Source of the DNA: Macrotrachela quadricornifera
Taxonomy: Eukaryota; Rotifera; Eurotatoria; Philodinida; Philodinidae
Assembly (NCBI GenBank): GCA_022393335.1
Contig: JAJEKB010021880.1
Span: 2,453,744 to 2,517,743, forward strand
Direction of reading: 5' to 3'
DNA: 64,000 nucleotides
Numbering within the stretch: position 1 is the stretch's first letter; each line of letters begins with the position of its first letter. The position numbers and the translations under genes were made by a program. A model generated the notes under the pieces. It worked only from the letters and a program-made list of their open reading frames with translations. It did no database searches and had not been told where the DNA came from. Shown here one piece after another: positions 33,532-47,300 of the stretch.

Positions 33532-36500
33532 TTACTGGTTTAGTTGTCTTTTTGCAATTAATTTGACTCGTTGATCATTATAGAAAATATTTTCAAAACA
33601 TGCATCTTCCCATAAATTAATATCTTCTTCCAATAAAACATGTCGATTTGTTTTTCGTTGTTCTTGATGATCAAAACCATGTTTAAGTTTTTTACATCCA
33701 CCATTATTTCCACCAGTTTGAACAATAGCACCACAACAAATAAATTTCATTCGTGATTTTTTTCGTTCAAATTCCTCTTTCTCTTTTTGATTTGCATTCA
33801 TAGCTTTATATTCTTCTCGATTTAATAATTCAATCGCTTCACTTAATCGGTATTTTTGTAAATCTTCTCTGGCATTATCATAAACAAAACCATCATGATG
33901 TGTACAAATACCTAATTTGTTTTCATTTTCAATATAACTCTCCCCACATTTAACACAGGCAATAATTTCAGTTGATTTTCGTTCATCTTCTTCTTCTTTA
34001 TCTTGTTGTGCATCAGTTAGTGTAAAATCTACTTCACTTGTAAATTTCTTCAGAAGAAACATATCTCTTACAATAGCTACAGCCCATCGTTCAGTTCTTG
34101 CTTTTACATCAGGATTTGAAGCTTCAATTTTAGCTTCTTGAAATCGATTAGTAACATAAACATAGATATGTTGATTGATAATCGATGAACTAACTGATGT
34201 ACCCATAGAAGAATCACTTTCAGATTTATTTACACCAATTAATGAATCAAGATCATAGACAATCATTGAACGTTTATAAGCAGTACATTCATCATAACAT
34301 TCTTTTAAGATTTCAGATACTTTTTGTTCATCATATGCACCTTTCGATGAGAGGAGATTTAAATCAATTAATTGTAATAATTGAACATTTCGATCAGTTC
34401 CATAAGCAGTAATACGTTCGAGAAGTTGTTGAAGATTTTGTTCAGTTTCTCGAAATTTATCTTCAATAATATATCGTTCATTCAATTCATCAATACATTC
34501 AATTCGTACTTGACGTTCTTTAAGACTAATAACAATTTTACCAGTAAATGTACATTTTTTTGGTAAATGAAATGCTTCCAAATCATTATTTTCCTTATTC
34601 GATCGACCGCGTACTTGTAATAATTTCTTTCGATCGTATAAATTACGCAATTGTAATCTTGGTAAAGTATCCAGACCAAGATATAACTGATAATGACGAG
34701 CTGTTCGATCTGCTAAGATAAGTGCATCTTCTTCGGTCACTTCATAATCTGAATTATCTCGACGTTGACAACGATGATGTGTAGTAATTTCACTATTCAA
34801 TCTCCTGCAATATCCAAATTCAATTAGTACATCATAATTTTTAATCATACTTACGTTAGAGCAGAACCGCTAAAATTCGTGGTTGCTGTAACTAATTTTT
34901 CTAAAACCATAGGTTTGAACATAGTTTTAGGTAGTTTACCGAGTATTTTTTTTCTTGATTCAGATGATGGTCGACCAACAAAAAATTTACCAGACATTCT
35001 CCGTAAGAAAGCTTCATCCATTCGATGTAATAAATTTGTAGCAGAAAAAAACATTAAATTTGGAACATTTTCAGCCCCTTCAAGTACACTCAAAAGTACA
35101 CTAATTTTTGAGACTTTTCCTTCGGAAGATTTTTCATCACGTCGTGGTGCTAATGAATCAATTTCATCAATTGATAAACAACAAATTAAATGTGGAAGAC
35201 GTTTTGCACGTCGACAAAGACTAGATATAACTGCTTCAGATTGACCAACTAATGAACGTTCAAGATTACCTGATGCTAATGGTGGAGCTAACATTGCAAT
35301 ACCAATTTTAGTGGATAATTTACTCATTAAATGTGATTTACCAGTACCTAAAAAGAAAAACTCATTCATGTAATAGAAATAATAAGCAAAAAATACCTGG
35401 TGGTCCATACATAATAAATCCTCGATGCAATTGAATTAAACTTCGATCAATTTTAGTTTGTTGTTTGGTAAGAAGTGCTTTTATTGTATCTCGTCGACTT
35501 TCTTTTTCCATTCGTGGTGTTTCAATATCTTTTAATTCATTTTCTTTTTTTGTTATTTGTTTTTTAAATGTATCAATTTTCTTTTTCATTTCATCTGTTT
35601 TTCGACCCCATTCTAAATTTTTTCTTGTTCGTTCTTGATATGACATGTTTTCTTTCATTGCTGCTTCATGTGTTTCAAATAATTGATCTCTTTCAGCTTT
35701 TATTATCATCATTTCTTGAACAATATCTTGTAGGTATTGATTGACTTGATTGTATTCTTCATTCAAGTCTTGAATTTCTTGTTCTAATTTTTTTATTTCA
35801 CTTTGTTCTTGTTTATTTGCATTTATAAGTTCATTTTGATTAATTTTTAATTCTTCATTAGTAATTGTTAATGGTTGAAAGAAGAGTTTCATATCATCAA
35901 AAAGTCCATCATCTTCATAACCTTCTTTTTGCATTTCAATAAATGCTTGTTCAACACATTCACCTTCAATATGAGGAATTTCTTCAATACCATTTTCACC
36001 ATTTAATTGATGGATAAGAAAAAGTTTGATCATATGAAGTTTAGCTAATAATTCTGAATAAGTCAATTGAATATTTTCACCTTTATTTGTTGAAACTTTT
36101 CGAACAGTAGTAAGATTTTTTTCTTGATCAATATAGAATCTAATTGTTTTCAAAGCATTCATTGGTAACTTTCGAATTTTTTCCCATTCTGGCATTGTTA
36201 AATTACTTAAATGTGCATAAGTAAGAATATCTTCATGATCAGTTAATGCTTCAAACCAATCCTCTGCCATTCCATTATCTTCAATTGTACAAATATCACG
36301 AAGGAAATTTTCTAATGATTTTGTACTAGGACGTTGAATTCGTGTGTCTTTTTCATCACTAACACCACCAATGATATAATTAATCACGGCATATTGATCT
36401 AGTTTCCATCGAGTAGGAAATGTTTTTTGATTATTGTGTGGATCAATAGTTAACCAAAAATCGAAGATTTGTTGGAAATTATCAAATGTCCATGAGTCGA

Positions 36501-37203
36501 ATTCATCGGTTAGACTAACTGGTTCAACTAGACGAAATTTTGTTCGAGCACGTTTGAATGTAATATTGCCACGTTCAGTTAATTGTTGTCGAATGAATAA
36601 ATCAAGTATTGTTCCTTTTGGTAAGATATGTACGGCATTATCGGCAAGTGGTTTTGTAGTTTTAACTTTAATGGCTTGACCATTTTCGTCTTGTACTTGT
36701 TGAAAGAGAAATTGTTCCATAAAATCATCTATTTCGGATCTGTTTAAATTTTTGTAAATAATACATGTTAGTTCTTTGACATCCTGCAAGATATCTTCTT
36801 CTTGCTCGGTAGATTTCTTCGGCTTTTTTGTGGAGGTTTGATTCACTTGTTTGTCATCTTCAACATGATTTTCTTGTTCGGCAACGACGGTATTGTAATC
36901 TAAATATTCTACAGAACCTGAAAATTTGTTAATAATTTCAAGTTTGGCATCCGCTAGTGTTTCTTCTTTGATGCAAATATCTAAATATTCCATATTTTCT
37001 CGACTATTTGACAGATCTAATCTGTTTGCTAGTTTTTTTAATGTTTCTTCTTTACGTTGAGTTTCAGTTAAGTCAGGATTACTCTGAGCGTAGAGGTCTC
37101 GATATTCAGTAAGTATGTGATCTAAGCAATGTTCATTCAGAATGGTATCTCCGGTTTGTTCATCTTTGATGATTGATAAATAATCTTTAAATGATAGACT
37201 CAT
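33532..37203 (-). CDS. Large AAA+ ATPase with coiled coil and Cys/His tail
   Basis: Three exons: 37203-35397, 35347-34855, 34804-33532, with introns of 49 and 50 bp (1,190 residues). Residues 1-430 are an uncharacterised, mostly helical region. About 450-590 is a coiled coil (EQSEIKKLEQEIQDLNEEY and on). An AAA+ module follows: Walker A GPPGTGKS (599-606), Walker B with IDEID (D662/E663), sensor-1-like FFSATN and an arginine-finger-like RRMSGKFFVGRP. Further on, SMIVYDLDSLIGV and YVYVTNRF look like the Walker B and sensor 1 of a second, degenerate AAA domain without a P-loop, as in two-domain NSF-like ATPases. The tail holds CVKCG, CTHH, CCG and a Cys/His-rich GCKKLKHGFDH, a likely zinc module (about 1050-1146). 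Substrate unknown. It is transcribed in the same direction as the coiled-coil gene 272 bp away. Confidence 0.8.
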
Positions 37204-37474
37204 TGTAATATTTGAGTTAATACCAATCGAATTGTAAAAGAAAAGTAGTTGTATTGAATCTAAAATAGTTTATTAAAAATAATATGAAGTAGAACAATCG
37301 AATAGAAGAAAACTTTTTTTAATGAATTTATTAAGAATTATAGGTTTAATAATGGAAACAAATACAAAAGAAAATCAAGTTGTTGAGAAGAAGAATTTCT
37401 GACTAAATGGTTAAGTTTGAATGGAGATGTAGCGAATATAGATTTGACAGAAAAATAAAATTTTATACAGTTTG
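37204..37474. promoter_or_regulatory. Spacer between coiled-coil gene and AAA+ gene
   Basis: A short AT-rich gap of 271 bp must hold the 3' end of the coiled-coil gene and the promoter of the AAA+ gene. No defined element seen. The tight tandem spacing is consistent with co-transcription or shared control. Confidence 0.35.
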
Positions 37475-40400
37475 TTAGGCATAATTCTGCTAAAATATAA
37501 GAAGAAAAAAATGAATATTTCTATCTTAAAGTTTATATATACTTACTTTATGGTGAACTCGTTGATCTTCATCGTCGTCATGTCTGTCTCTTCTCTGACG
37601 GGGACGTCTGACTTCTTCAACTTCTTCTTCTACTACTACTACTTTTGTTGTTTGTCGATTATCAGTTTTTACTTGTTGACTTTTTCGTATTTCATTTTCT
37701 TTTTTACCAATATTCATACTTAGTTGTTGAACATTTAATACTCTTGCATTCAAATTGCTTTGATTTTGGGATATTCGTTGTTGAAGATCACTATTTTTGC
37801 TTTGTAAAGTATCCAATTCATTTTGATATGTTGATTGTTTTTGTCGACTTTTTTCGTATTCTTGTTTCTTTTCTGTCAAACGTTTCTTAAAATTTTCCAG
37901 TTCACGTTTGCTACTATTGACTTCTCTTTGAGATTCATTGAATTTTTGCTCGGCTGCTTGTTTTTGAACATTTTTTGCGTCAATTTCTTTGTTGATATTT
38001 CGAATATTTTTCTCGATTTGTTTAGTTTTTTGCTCATTTTCATTGAGAGCATGAATAACTTTGAGTTTAGTCTGTTCATAAAATTGAAGTTCTGACCTTG
38101 TAGAATTGAGATCTTCTTGTTGACGTCGTAAATCATGATCTAATCGATCTTTTTCATTTTGTTTTTCAGATAATGTTCGTTCTTTATCTTGTAACATTCG
38201 ATCTAAACGACGGCGATCTTCTTCAAGACGTTCTAGATTGCTTTCATCTCTTTCTATTTTCGCTTTGAGTGCATTAGCTTCTGTTTCATATCTTGTCTTC
38301 TGTCTATTTGCTTGATCTTGTAATTTTTTCTGTTCACGAAGATCTCCTTGTAATTCAGTAATTGATCTAGTGATCATAACTAAAGATTGTTCTGCATTAT
38401 CGAGTCGTCCTTTGATTACGTGTTCTTTATTTTGTTTCTCTTTCATTTGAGTTTGAAGATTGGTAATTTCATTTCGTTTTTGTTGCACTTGTGTATTTAG
38501 ACTATTATGGTTTTGTTTCAACTGGGACATTTCGGTATCTTTAGCCATTTTATCTTTCAATTTTGCTTGATATTGTGCATTATAATTCTGTGCTTCTTTA
38601 TTGATATTTTGTCCACGACGATTTAAATCATTCTTCTTTGTAGTTAAATTATCGACTAAACTTTTGATAGTAGTCATTTGCTGTTCTTGATTTTTCAGTT
38701 GAGTTTTAGTTTGTTTTAATCTTTTGTCTGTATCAGTTACTTTTTTTTTGCTACTATCAAACTGCCGTTGAAAATCGGCAAGACGTTTTTCTGTAGTAGC
38801 GAGAAGTTTTGTTTGGGTATCTTCGGCTTGTTTGACCTCTACTAATTTTTGCTTTTTTGCTGCTAGATCTTTTCGTCGTGTTTCAGTATTGGCTTTTTGG
38901 ACTTCTAATTCTTTGAAAGCCTCTTCTCTCTTTTTAATAGCATCTTGATGAACACGAACACGTTTTTCACGAGTTTGTTGGCATCGTGCTAAATCAGCTT
39001 TGTTTTTTCTGACGTTACCCAGCCACATTTGAACAAGTTTGCTAGCGGCAGTAATGGCTGCAGCAGCGGCGGGATTGACGAATAACATTGCGGCTGCAGC
39101 TGCTTCAGCAATTTGTAATGCTTGTTCAGCTGATTGTAATTCTTGCTCTGACATTTGTGTATTACGCTGTGCACGTCTTTCTTCTTCTTCAGCTTGTTGA
39201 CGTTCTCGAGCCCGAGTTGCTTCTTCTTCTTGACATCTTTGAAGATGTTGACCCGCTGCTGTTTCTCTTTGTTCTTGTTTACGAAGTTCATTTTCGGCAG
39301 TGTTTTGTTCTTTTTCGGCCGTTTTGACATTGTTTTGACATTGTTTGAGTTTATCTTTTTCTTTTTCTACTTGATCTCGACAGAGATTTCGATTAGTTTC
39401 CGCTTGAGCTTGATTTCTTTTGTCAGTAGCTAGTTCAGTTTCGATTTGACTAGCTTGTTGTTGTGTCATTTGTTTGTTTTTCTCAGCGGTGGTATATTCA
39501 TTTTGTTTTTGGGTTAATTGTGCAGTTGTGTCTTGTTCTTGTTTCTCAACTTGAGCGAATTCTTGTTGTTTTTGAACCATGTTTCGTCTAAACAGATAGA
39601 TTACTTTGTTCGATTATATTCAAGAATAACATTAAACTTACCTCCATTGTTCAGCATCTGATAGTATTTTCTTTAATTCTTGTTCACGTTGACGTATTGT
39701 ATCAGCTACTTTTCTAAATTCTTGTTCTAATGGTTGTATAGCTTGTTGTTGTTGCTGTATTTGTTGATTTAATTGTTGTATTTCACGTTGAATTTCTGCG
39801 TGTCTTTGTTTAGCTTCTTGTAATTCTTGAAGTAATTCATTTTTTAATTGTTCATATTCTTGTTTTCGATTTTGTTTCATATCAATAATTCGTGCTATTT
39901 TATCTAATTTATCTTCAATTATTTCAATATCTTGTTCTAAACGATCACATTCATCTTGTAATTGTGCTAATTTGTCTTTCATTTCTACAATTTTTTGTTC
40001 GAGTTTTTGAATTAATTCTTCATTTCGTCGAATATCTTCTTCAATTTGACGTATTTCATTTTCAATTCGTTCAATTTCAACTTGAATGAATCGAATACGT
40101 TCCATAGTTGCTTTAATTTCTTGTTCTAATTGTTTGATTTGTAATGTTAATTCATTAATTTTTTGTTCAGTTTCTTGTTTTTCTCGTTCGAGAACTTTTC
40201 TTTGTTCTTCTAATTGTTCTTTTTCGTCTTGAAATTCTTGTAATTTTTCTTGTAATTCTTCTAATTTTTTTTTTATTTCTTCGAGTTGTTTTTCATTTTG
40301 ATCAAGTATTTGTTGTTGTTCTGCAAGTTGTTGCTCTAATTTTGCTTGTTCAGCTTCTAGTTTATTGATTTCTTCATCTAATTTTGTTTGTTCAACTTTG

Positions 40401-40648
40401 AGATTTTGAATAAGAGTTTCTAATTCTTTTAAACGAATTGTATTTTTCGTTTCTTCTCCTTCTAATTTGGCTTTTTCGACTTTAAATTGATTGAGTTCAG
40501 CATCTGCTTGAGTTTTTTCCTTTTGTAATTGTGCAATTTCATTTTGAAGAGTAAGAATGTTTGCTTCATTAACGTGTTCCGATTGTTGTTCGCCTAGTTG
40601 ATGATTTTGATAAAAATCATCGTTATTCGTTGTCCTACGAGTAGCCAT
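37475..40648 (-). CDS. Giant coiled-coil protein with internal hydrophobic segment
   Basis: Exons 40648-39642 and 39587-37547, joined in frame across a 54 bp intron, so what look like two coiled-coil proteins are one. A third mini-exon 37489-37475 (four residues and stop) is suggested by GTAAGT and ATTTTAG borders; without it translation stops at 37526. About 1,020 residues, nearly all Gln/Glu/Lys-rich heptad sequence like SMC or myosin rods, but with no ATPase head. At about residues 495-527 an Ala-rich hydrophobic segment (AAAAMLFVNPAAAAAITAAS) breaks the coil; it could be a membrane-inserting or hinge helix. The C-terminus is Val/Glu-rich then RRPRQRRDRHDDDED. It looks like a scaffold or filament protein. 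It shares a 5' intergenic region with the VLIG-VWA gene. Confidence 0.8.
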
Positions 40649-41327
40649 AGTGTGTATAATTCAACAAGAAATAAGAATAGGTCGAATCAAATACGTTATA
40701 TATATGTGTAATAGATCGATTAGAAATTTCCCATGTCTGTTTATTTCCAAATGATAAGGTTTTTACGCAAATATAAATAACCTTCAGTCATTTAAAAAAA
40801 GGAAAAAAACCGACCGTTTATATGTTCTGTTCTTTGTTTGAGTGATGACTCATATTATTCTCCTCGTGTAGACAAGTTGGTAGTTTTAGATGGGTTTTTT
40901 TCTTATTTTTCTTTCGATATTTTTTTCTTTTCTATGGTAACCTTCCTATATATGACTATTGACGAACGAAGAAAACAAAGTTAACAGTTATTTTTTTTCT
41001 TTTCTTTCTTGTTCTTGTCTGACGGTGTGTAAAAAATATTCATAAGATAATAACATATATTGCTGTCTGATTTGTCAGAGTTGTTATTTTATTTGTCAAC
41101 ATGGTATTGTTCAATCGAGGAGTAAGTACGAATAAAATTAACGATAATTACTTGTGATAAATATTGTATCTGGGATCGAGAGACACATTATATTGATATG
41201 ATTCATCAGATCGAACAGAACTGCAAGAGTCCTCGTGTTATTTTTCAAACATATTTAATCGAAGAAAAATTAATTTTTCGATATTTTAATTTTAGATAAT
41301 ATTTTATTCGAATTGGTTAAGTAAATA
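40649..41327. promoter_or_regulatory. Divergent promoter region of the coiled-coil and VLIG-VWA genes
   Basis: 679 bp between two divergent start codons. A bZIP-type TGACTCA occurs in TGATGACTCA at about 40845-40854, and GAAATTTCCC at 40723-40732 is close to a kappa-B-like half palindrome. Both are short words that occur by chance, so the regulatory reading is speculative. Poly-T and CTTTCTTTC tracts lie at 40895-41010. Confidence 0.35.
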
Positions 41328-44300
41328 ATGACAGAAAGAAATGATGAAGAATTATCTATGTCTTCTATCGATAGATTAAATGATACAGAAGTTTTGAATT
41401 TTGTATCGAATAATAATAGAGCAAATGAAAGTAATATATCTTCATCAGAGGATGAAATGATCGCCGATATGATCAAGATTCTTGGATTAGATGCCAATGC
41501 GGATGACTCTAGAATGCTTGTTAATCAATTAACCATCAATGGTCGTCAAGCGTTATCTAAATATGAAGATGATATTGTATTAGGTATTTATAACAAACAG
41601 ATGAATAAAGATGGAAGTCAATTACTAACTTTACTAAAAAACTATATCGAATATCAATGGCAATCATACACTGAAGATTGGTTTAAAATATTTGTTCGTG
41701 AAAAAAAGAGAAAATCATCAGTTTTATATGATCGAATCTTAACACGTACTGCTGAATATGGTTCAAAATATACAAAAGATTTTCCATCACTTTTATTAGT
41801 TGTACAATTTCTATTTGATTTTACTGATCAAGAATTAGAAGATAAATCAAAATTTGAAACCAGTTGGAAAACATTGATTCTTGAGGGTCAACAAAGTTTA
41901 TCAAAATTTTCTGAAGATTTATCACAAAGTGTGATTAAAGAACAATCGGAAAATGATCAAAGTGCCTTATCCTTAGCTCTAAGAGAATCTTATCAGCAAC
42001 CTTTATCAGTTCTACTGGCTATTGATGACCCTGATTTGACTGAAATTGCTTTAAATTGCCTTGTTAAATATGGATGGATGGAAGGATTAAATCACAAAGA
42101 TGTAACATACAAATTATCACCGAAGAAACATAGAGAATTAATCGAAAGATTGAAAAAATATCTTAAAGATAATAATCTCGAAATACCCAATTTCACTGAA
42201 ACTTCAAATTTAATGAATTCTTCTATAACACCATCTGATCAAAATACATCTACATCGACAACGTCAAAACTAAGTCATCCAAATTCCATTGATTCACCCT
42301 CAACTACCTCCACATTAAAAAACAAATCAGAGGATATAGATTTCTTTGATAATCTATCAACTATACCAAATTTTACTTTAGATAATAGTACATATCAAGG
42401 ACATGATGAAAGAACAATTATTACAATGTGTACTGATGGATATGAAAAATGGCAATTAGCAAATTTAGTTCAAGCTGGAGAATTAATGTTTATTAATCAA
42501 AAATTTTCTGATGTAATCAAGAATATTGTTATCGTTTATGATAAAGAAAGAAATTTTACAGAATTTCTTGATAAATGTCTTCAAACAATGATGTTTTTAC
42601 TTAAACGACATCAAAATTTAGATGATTTTATTACTAAATTATTTTTTAATTATTTTGATCTTGATCAATCTTCAACATTTCCGATATTAAATCTTCGAAT
42701 GATGATAGATATTCTTTTACTTAAATCTGATTTTTCACTTTCACGAATGCTTATTTCACTATTAAGTAAACGAAATCATGTACCATTTCTTCAACCATCA
42801 TTTCCAAATAATTCTGATTATCGTTTTATTCCCGATATAATTCATATTTGGGATTATTATACTCCAATATTACTTTCATTTGGAATTGATCAATGTAAAG
42901 GAAAATCAATGTTATTAAATAAAATATTTATGTCTTCATTTGAACAAACTTCATCAAGTATTTATTTTCAAGAAACAATTGATATTGATTTTGGTTATAA
43001 TTTTAAACCACATCGTTCAATTAATATTGCTGATACACATGGATCGATGACAATAAAATTATTAGAAAAAATTCATAATCTATTCGATGGATTTATTATT
43101 CATGTTAATTATGAATATATTAAAAAAAATTTTGAAATTGTAAAAAATTTTTTATCAATTACTACTCAACAATCTCGATATTGTTTACTTATTATACGTG
43201 ATGTACCGGATAATCAATGTTCAAAAGAATTTCCATTATCTATTCAAACATTTATTCTTCCAAATATATCCGATCCAAATAAATCACAAAATCAACGAAG
43301 TATTCTTAAACTTTACCAGAAAATATTCGATACAGAACCGCCGAAACTTCAACATGAAAAAACATATATTAAAACTTTATTAAAAAATTTATTTAATCAA
43401 AAATTTAATGAACAATTACAAGAAATTTCTCAAGTTATTCAACCATTAAAAGAACGATTAATATTTGCTCTTCAAAATGAAAATATCGTATCAGATTATT
43501 TTCCTTTATATATTATTTATTCTCAACTTTGTAATTTAAATTTACAATTAGCAAGTTATAATTTTTATGGAAATGAAAATGATACTGATGTATTTGATGT
43601 TCATGAAAAAATCAATGAACTTAATAGAATATTAAATACAAAAGAAGAAAAAACCGGAATTATATTTGATTTATTTATTAAAATTTTACAATCATCAAAT
43701 ATGTTAACATGTTTAGATGTACTTTCAAATGATTTAAAAGATGAACGTTCTCGTTTAATACCAATAAGTGAAATGTCTAAACAATTACCTGTAAATAAAA
43801 GTTTATCATTAGAAATTCTTTGGAGAAATGTTATGATTTGTAATATACAACAATCAGATAAATTACAACATTTTCTTTATCAACAATATGGTGAATATAT
43901 TCGATCTGGTTATCCATTTGAAATAGTTGATGGTGATAATTTTTATTTTCAATATAATTTTCTTTGTCATGCATTATCATTATTTCACGAAAAAAAAATT
44001 TTAGTTATCAGTGTTATCGGTCCACAAAATTCTGGAAAAAGTACATTATTAAATTATATGTTTGGAACATTATTTGATGTTCGTGATGGTCGTTGTACTC
44101 GTGGTATATATGGTTCATTTGTTAAATCTAATCATTCAAATTTTGATTATATTATGTTAATTGATACTGAAGGTTTATTAGGTATTGAACGAGAAGATCT
44201 TCAATATGATCGTCGAATTGTTTTATTTTGTTTAGCTGTTTCTCATTTAGTTATTGTAAATACATCGGGAGAATTTAATGTACCTTTTCAAAGAATGCTT

Positions 44301-47300
44301 TCACTTTGTACGGATTCACTTCGACAAATGGGTGTAACACGTATACCACAACCAATTGTAAGATTTATTTTAAATCAACGTGCTGATTTAAATAATGAAA
44401 ATAATCGTGAAGCAATTAATCGAATTGTTAATGATTTAAATAAAATAGGTCCAATGATTCATATTAAAACAGAATCATTTCATACACTTCCATCAGCATT
44501 TAAAAAAGGAACAAATTTAACTTCAGATACAAATAAAGCAAGACCAATTCTTACTGAAATTGATTTTCTTGAACATGTTCAATTACTTTGTGGAGAATTA
44601 ATACAAGCAGGTGAATTAATTTTAAATCATTCAATAGAATTTTCTGATCCAATACAATGGTTAAAATCATCATTTACAATATTTGAAACATTACAAAAAT
44701 TTTCTGATTTAACATTTTTTCAAGATATTAATGAACGTGAACAAGATAAGAAAATTCGTGAACATATACGAAAAAAATTAACTGAAATATTTTCTTCAAC
44801 ATATCGAAATCAATTAATAGAAAATTCAATTAATTTAAATGAAAAAGAAATTGATCGAATATTTGATATTAAACAAGAAGATATACAAATTTTAGTTCAA
44901 CAAGATTTAGAAAATATTTTAAAATTATTAAAAACATCTGATACAATTCGTATACGAAGTAAACAATTTTTAAATACACAAATTATTGCAACATTTGATG
45001 CACTTCGTACAACAAGTAAAGTTGTAAATGAACGAGAAAAAATCAAATTACTTGTTCGAGATGGTGAAGGTGATCTTCGACAATTAATTGATGATACAAT
45101 TCATAGTGGAAATCTTATGTCTTTAGAAAGTGCTTCAAAAAAATTTGAAATTATGTTTCAAAATAGTGTTGAACATATTCAATATAAATTTATTCCAAAT
45201 GAAATTGCACATAATGCATTAATTTATATTTATACAAATTATAATATTTATGAACGAGAAGGTTTACCAGATTATCAACATATATCAAAACATTTATCAG
45301 TATTAATTAATTTTAATGAAAGTCAATTAACAATACATGATCTTCAAGATGAATTTATTTTACGTTTTACAAAATTAGCCTATGAAAAACATCAACCAAT
45401 AGAAATTCATCCATTTATTAATGATGGTATTAATATATATTCATTTCAACAAATTGATAGTTTAATTTATTTAAATAAAGAAATTTTCTATGAGAAATTT
45501 ATTGAATATCTAAAAAAAAATTATCCACAAATTTTTCAACAACAAGCACAAACATCGAAAAGTTCTACTCGTCAATTCTTTAAAGATATCCTATCAAAAT
45601 TACGTAATAAAAAATCATCATCACAAACAGTTATTTATACAACAAAATTCTTACAAGAAGTTAGACAAAAAATTTCCAATCAAAAACCAACAATCAATGC
45701 AGCAATGATCGATGAAACAAATATGTATTTATGCGTTTCAGTATTAATACGAGAAATAACTGAAACAATTTTTAAAGAAATGAAAGGTTCAGAAGAAAAC
45801 GAAACACGACTTATTCAAACAGATTTAATTCAAAAAATTGTTGGACTAATCAATACATTAATTATTAATGTTGATAATGAATTACGTCCATTTTGTATAT
45901 CATTATCACTTCAATTAAAATCAATCTTTCATGTTTGTGCAATCTTATTATTAACAGCATTTTATTTTTATGAACAAAAAATACATTTTCAACAAACAGT
46001 AGAAGAATTATATTTAAAAAAGAATCATATGAAAGATTATTTTGTACGAATGGTTGTTTCGGATTCTTCAGCTGATGTTAATTATGCTTTAAATCTTGTT
46101 AAACAATTTCTTGAACATACTATTACATGTTTTAAATTTGATTGTCAACAATTAATTAAAATTCATTTACAAGATTATGATTTTTTAAATCGTAAATGGA
46201 TGCAAGAACGATGTGATGGACAACTTTTAACGAATAATAATATGAAATGGTTAATGAATTATATTGAAAATCCTACAAAAATTATTGAAGAAGAATTTAA
46301 ACAATTATGGCAAAATATACTTCGAACAATTAATCAAAAATTAATTGAAATTAAATCAAATTATAATTCTGTTATAGTTGAATTTTTCTTTTGTTTACAA
46401 GGTATGTCAAAATATTAATAAATATAGATTATGAAATTGCTTTTTTATTCATATTAGGTGTATTCGATGCATTGAAAACATTTCGTTGTTCATCAACAAC
46501 ATTAATTGCAGATATATTTCAATCTCTAGATGGTAATGATCTTAATGTTAATGAAAATTTAACTCAGAAAAAACGTTGTATGACTGTTATACTCCAACGT
46601 TATCTATCAGGAGCATCGACTCCATTGACTATTGATATTAAGAGAATCGTTTTAGGCACAAGTACAAATAATCAGGTAGAATATTGTTTATTAATACTAT
46701 GAAATATTATTTATGTTTTCCTTTCTTTTAGAAGGTTGAGATAAAAACATACAGACTAAAAAAGGAAGCATTTGATGTATTTAAATTATTAGCTGATCAA
46801 CGTCCACCAAGTACTTTACTTAAAGCTATTACAACGAAAATGTCTGCAGCATACGATCGAATTTCTATTGATAATTTTGCTGCATTTTTACAAAATATTT
46901 TAAATGAACAAACTAATCTTTTAGAGGAATTTAGTCAATTGAAAACTGACTTTAATAGTATGGATAAAGAGGATACCTATGCTCGTTTATTAGATAAAGT
47001 TCGAGGTTGTCCTAATCTTTGTCCATGTTGTAATCGACCATGTGATGTTGATCATACACAAATTAAATCACGTCCTGGTTCACAAGATAATGAACATCGT
47101 TGTACAACAGGACATGCATTAAGAGCAATGAATGGATATAAATTTGAATCGACTAATGAAGCTTCATTATTAATGTGTGAACATATTAAAGATGATCAAA
47201 TTATTGTTATTGGTTCACAAAGAATAAAATGGTCGAAATTTAAATTAAATCATAATGATTGGAATTTTCAATCAACATTAAATGATGATGAATTACAAAA

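Noticed and set aside
39638..40648. A separate 336-residue coiled-coil gene
   Set aside because: The frame continues across a clean 54 bp GT-AG intron into the next coiled-coil frame, so it is exon 1 of one gene.
46402..46702. Independent 103-codon gene between the two large VLIG frames
   Set aside because: It is exon 2 of the VLIG-VWA gene, bounded by GT-AG introns in phase.
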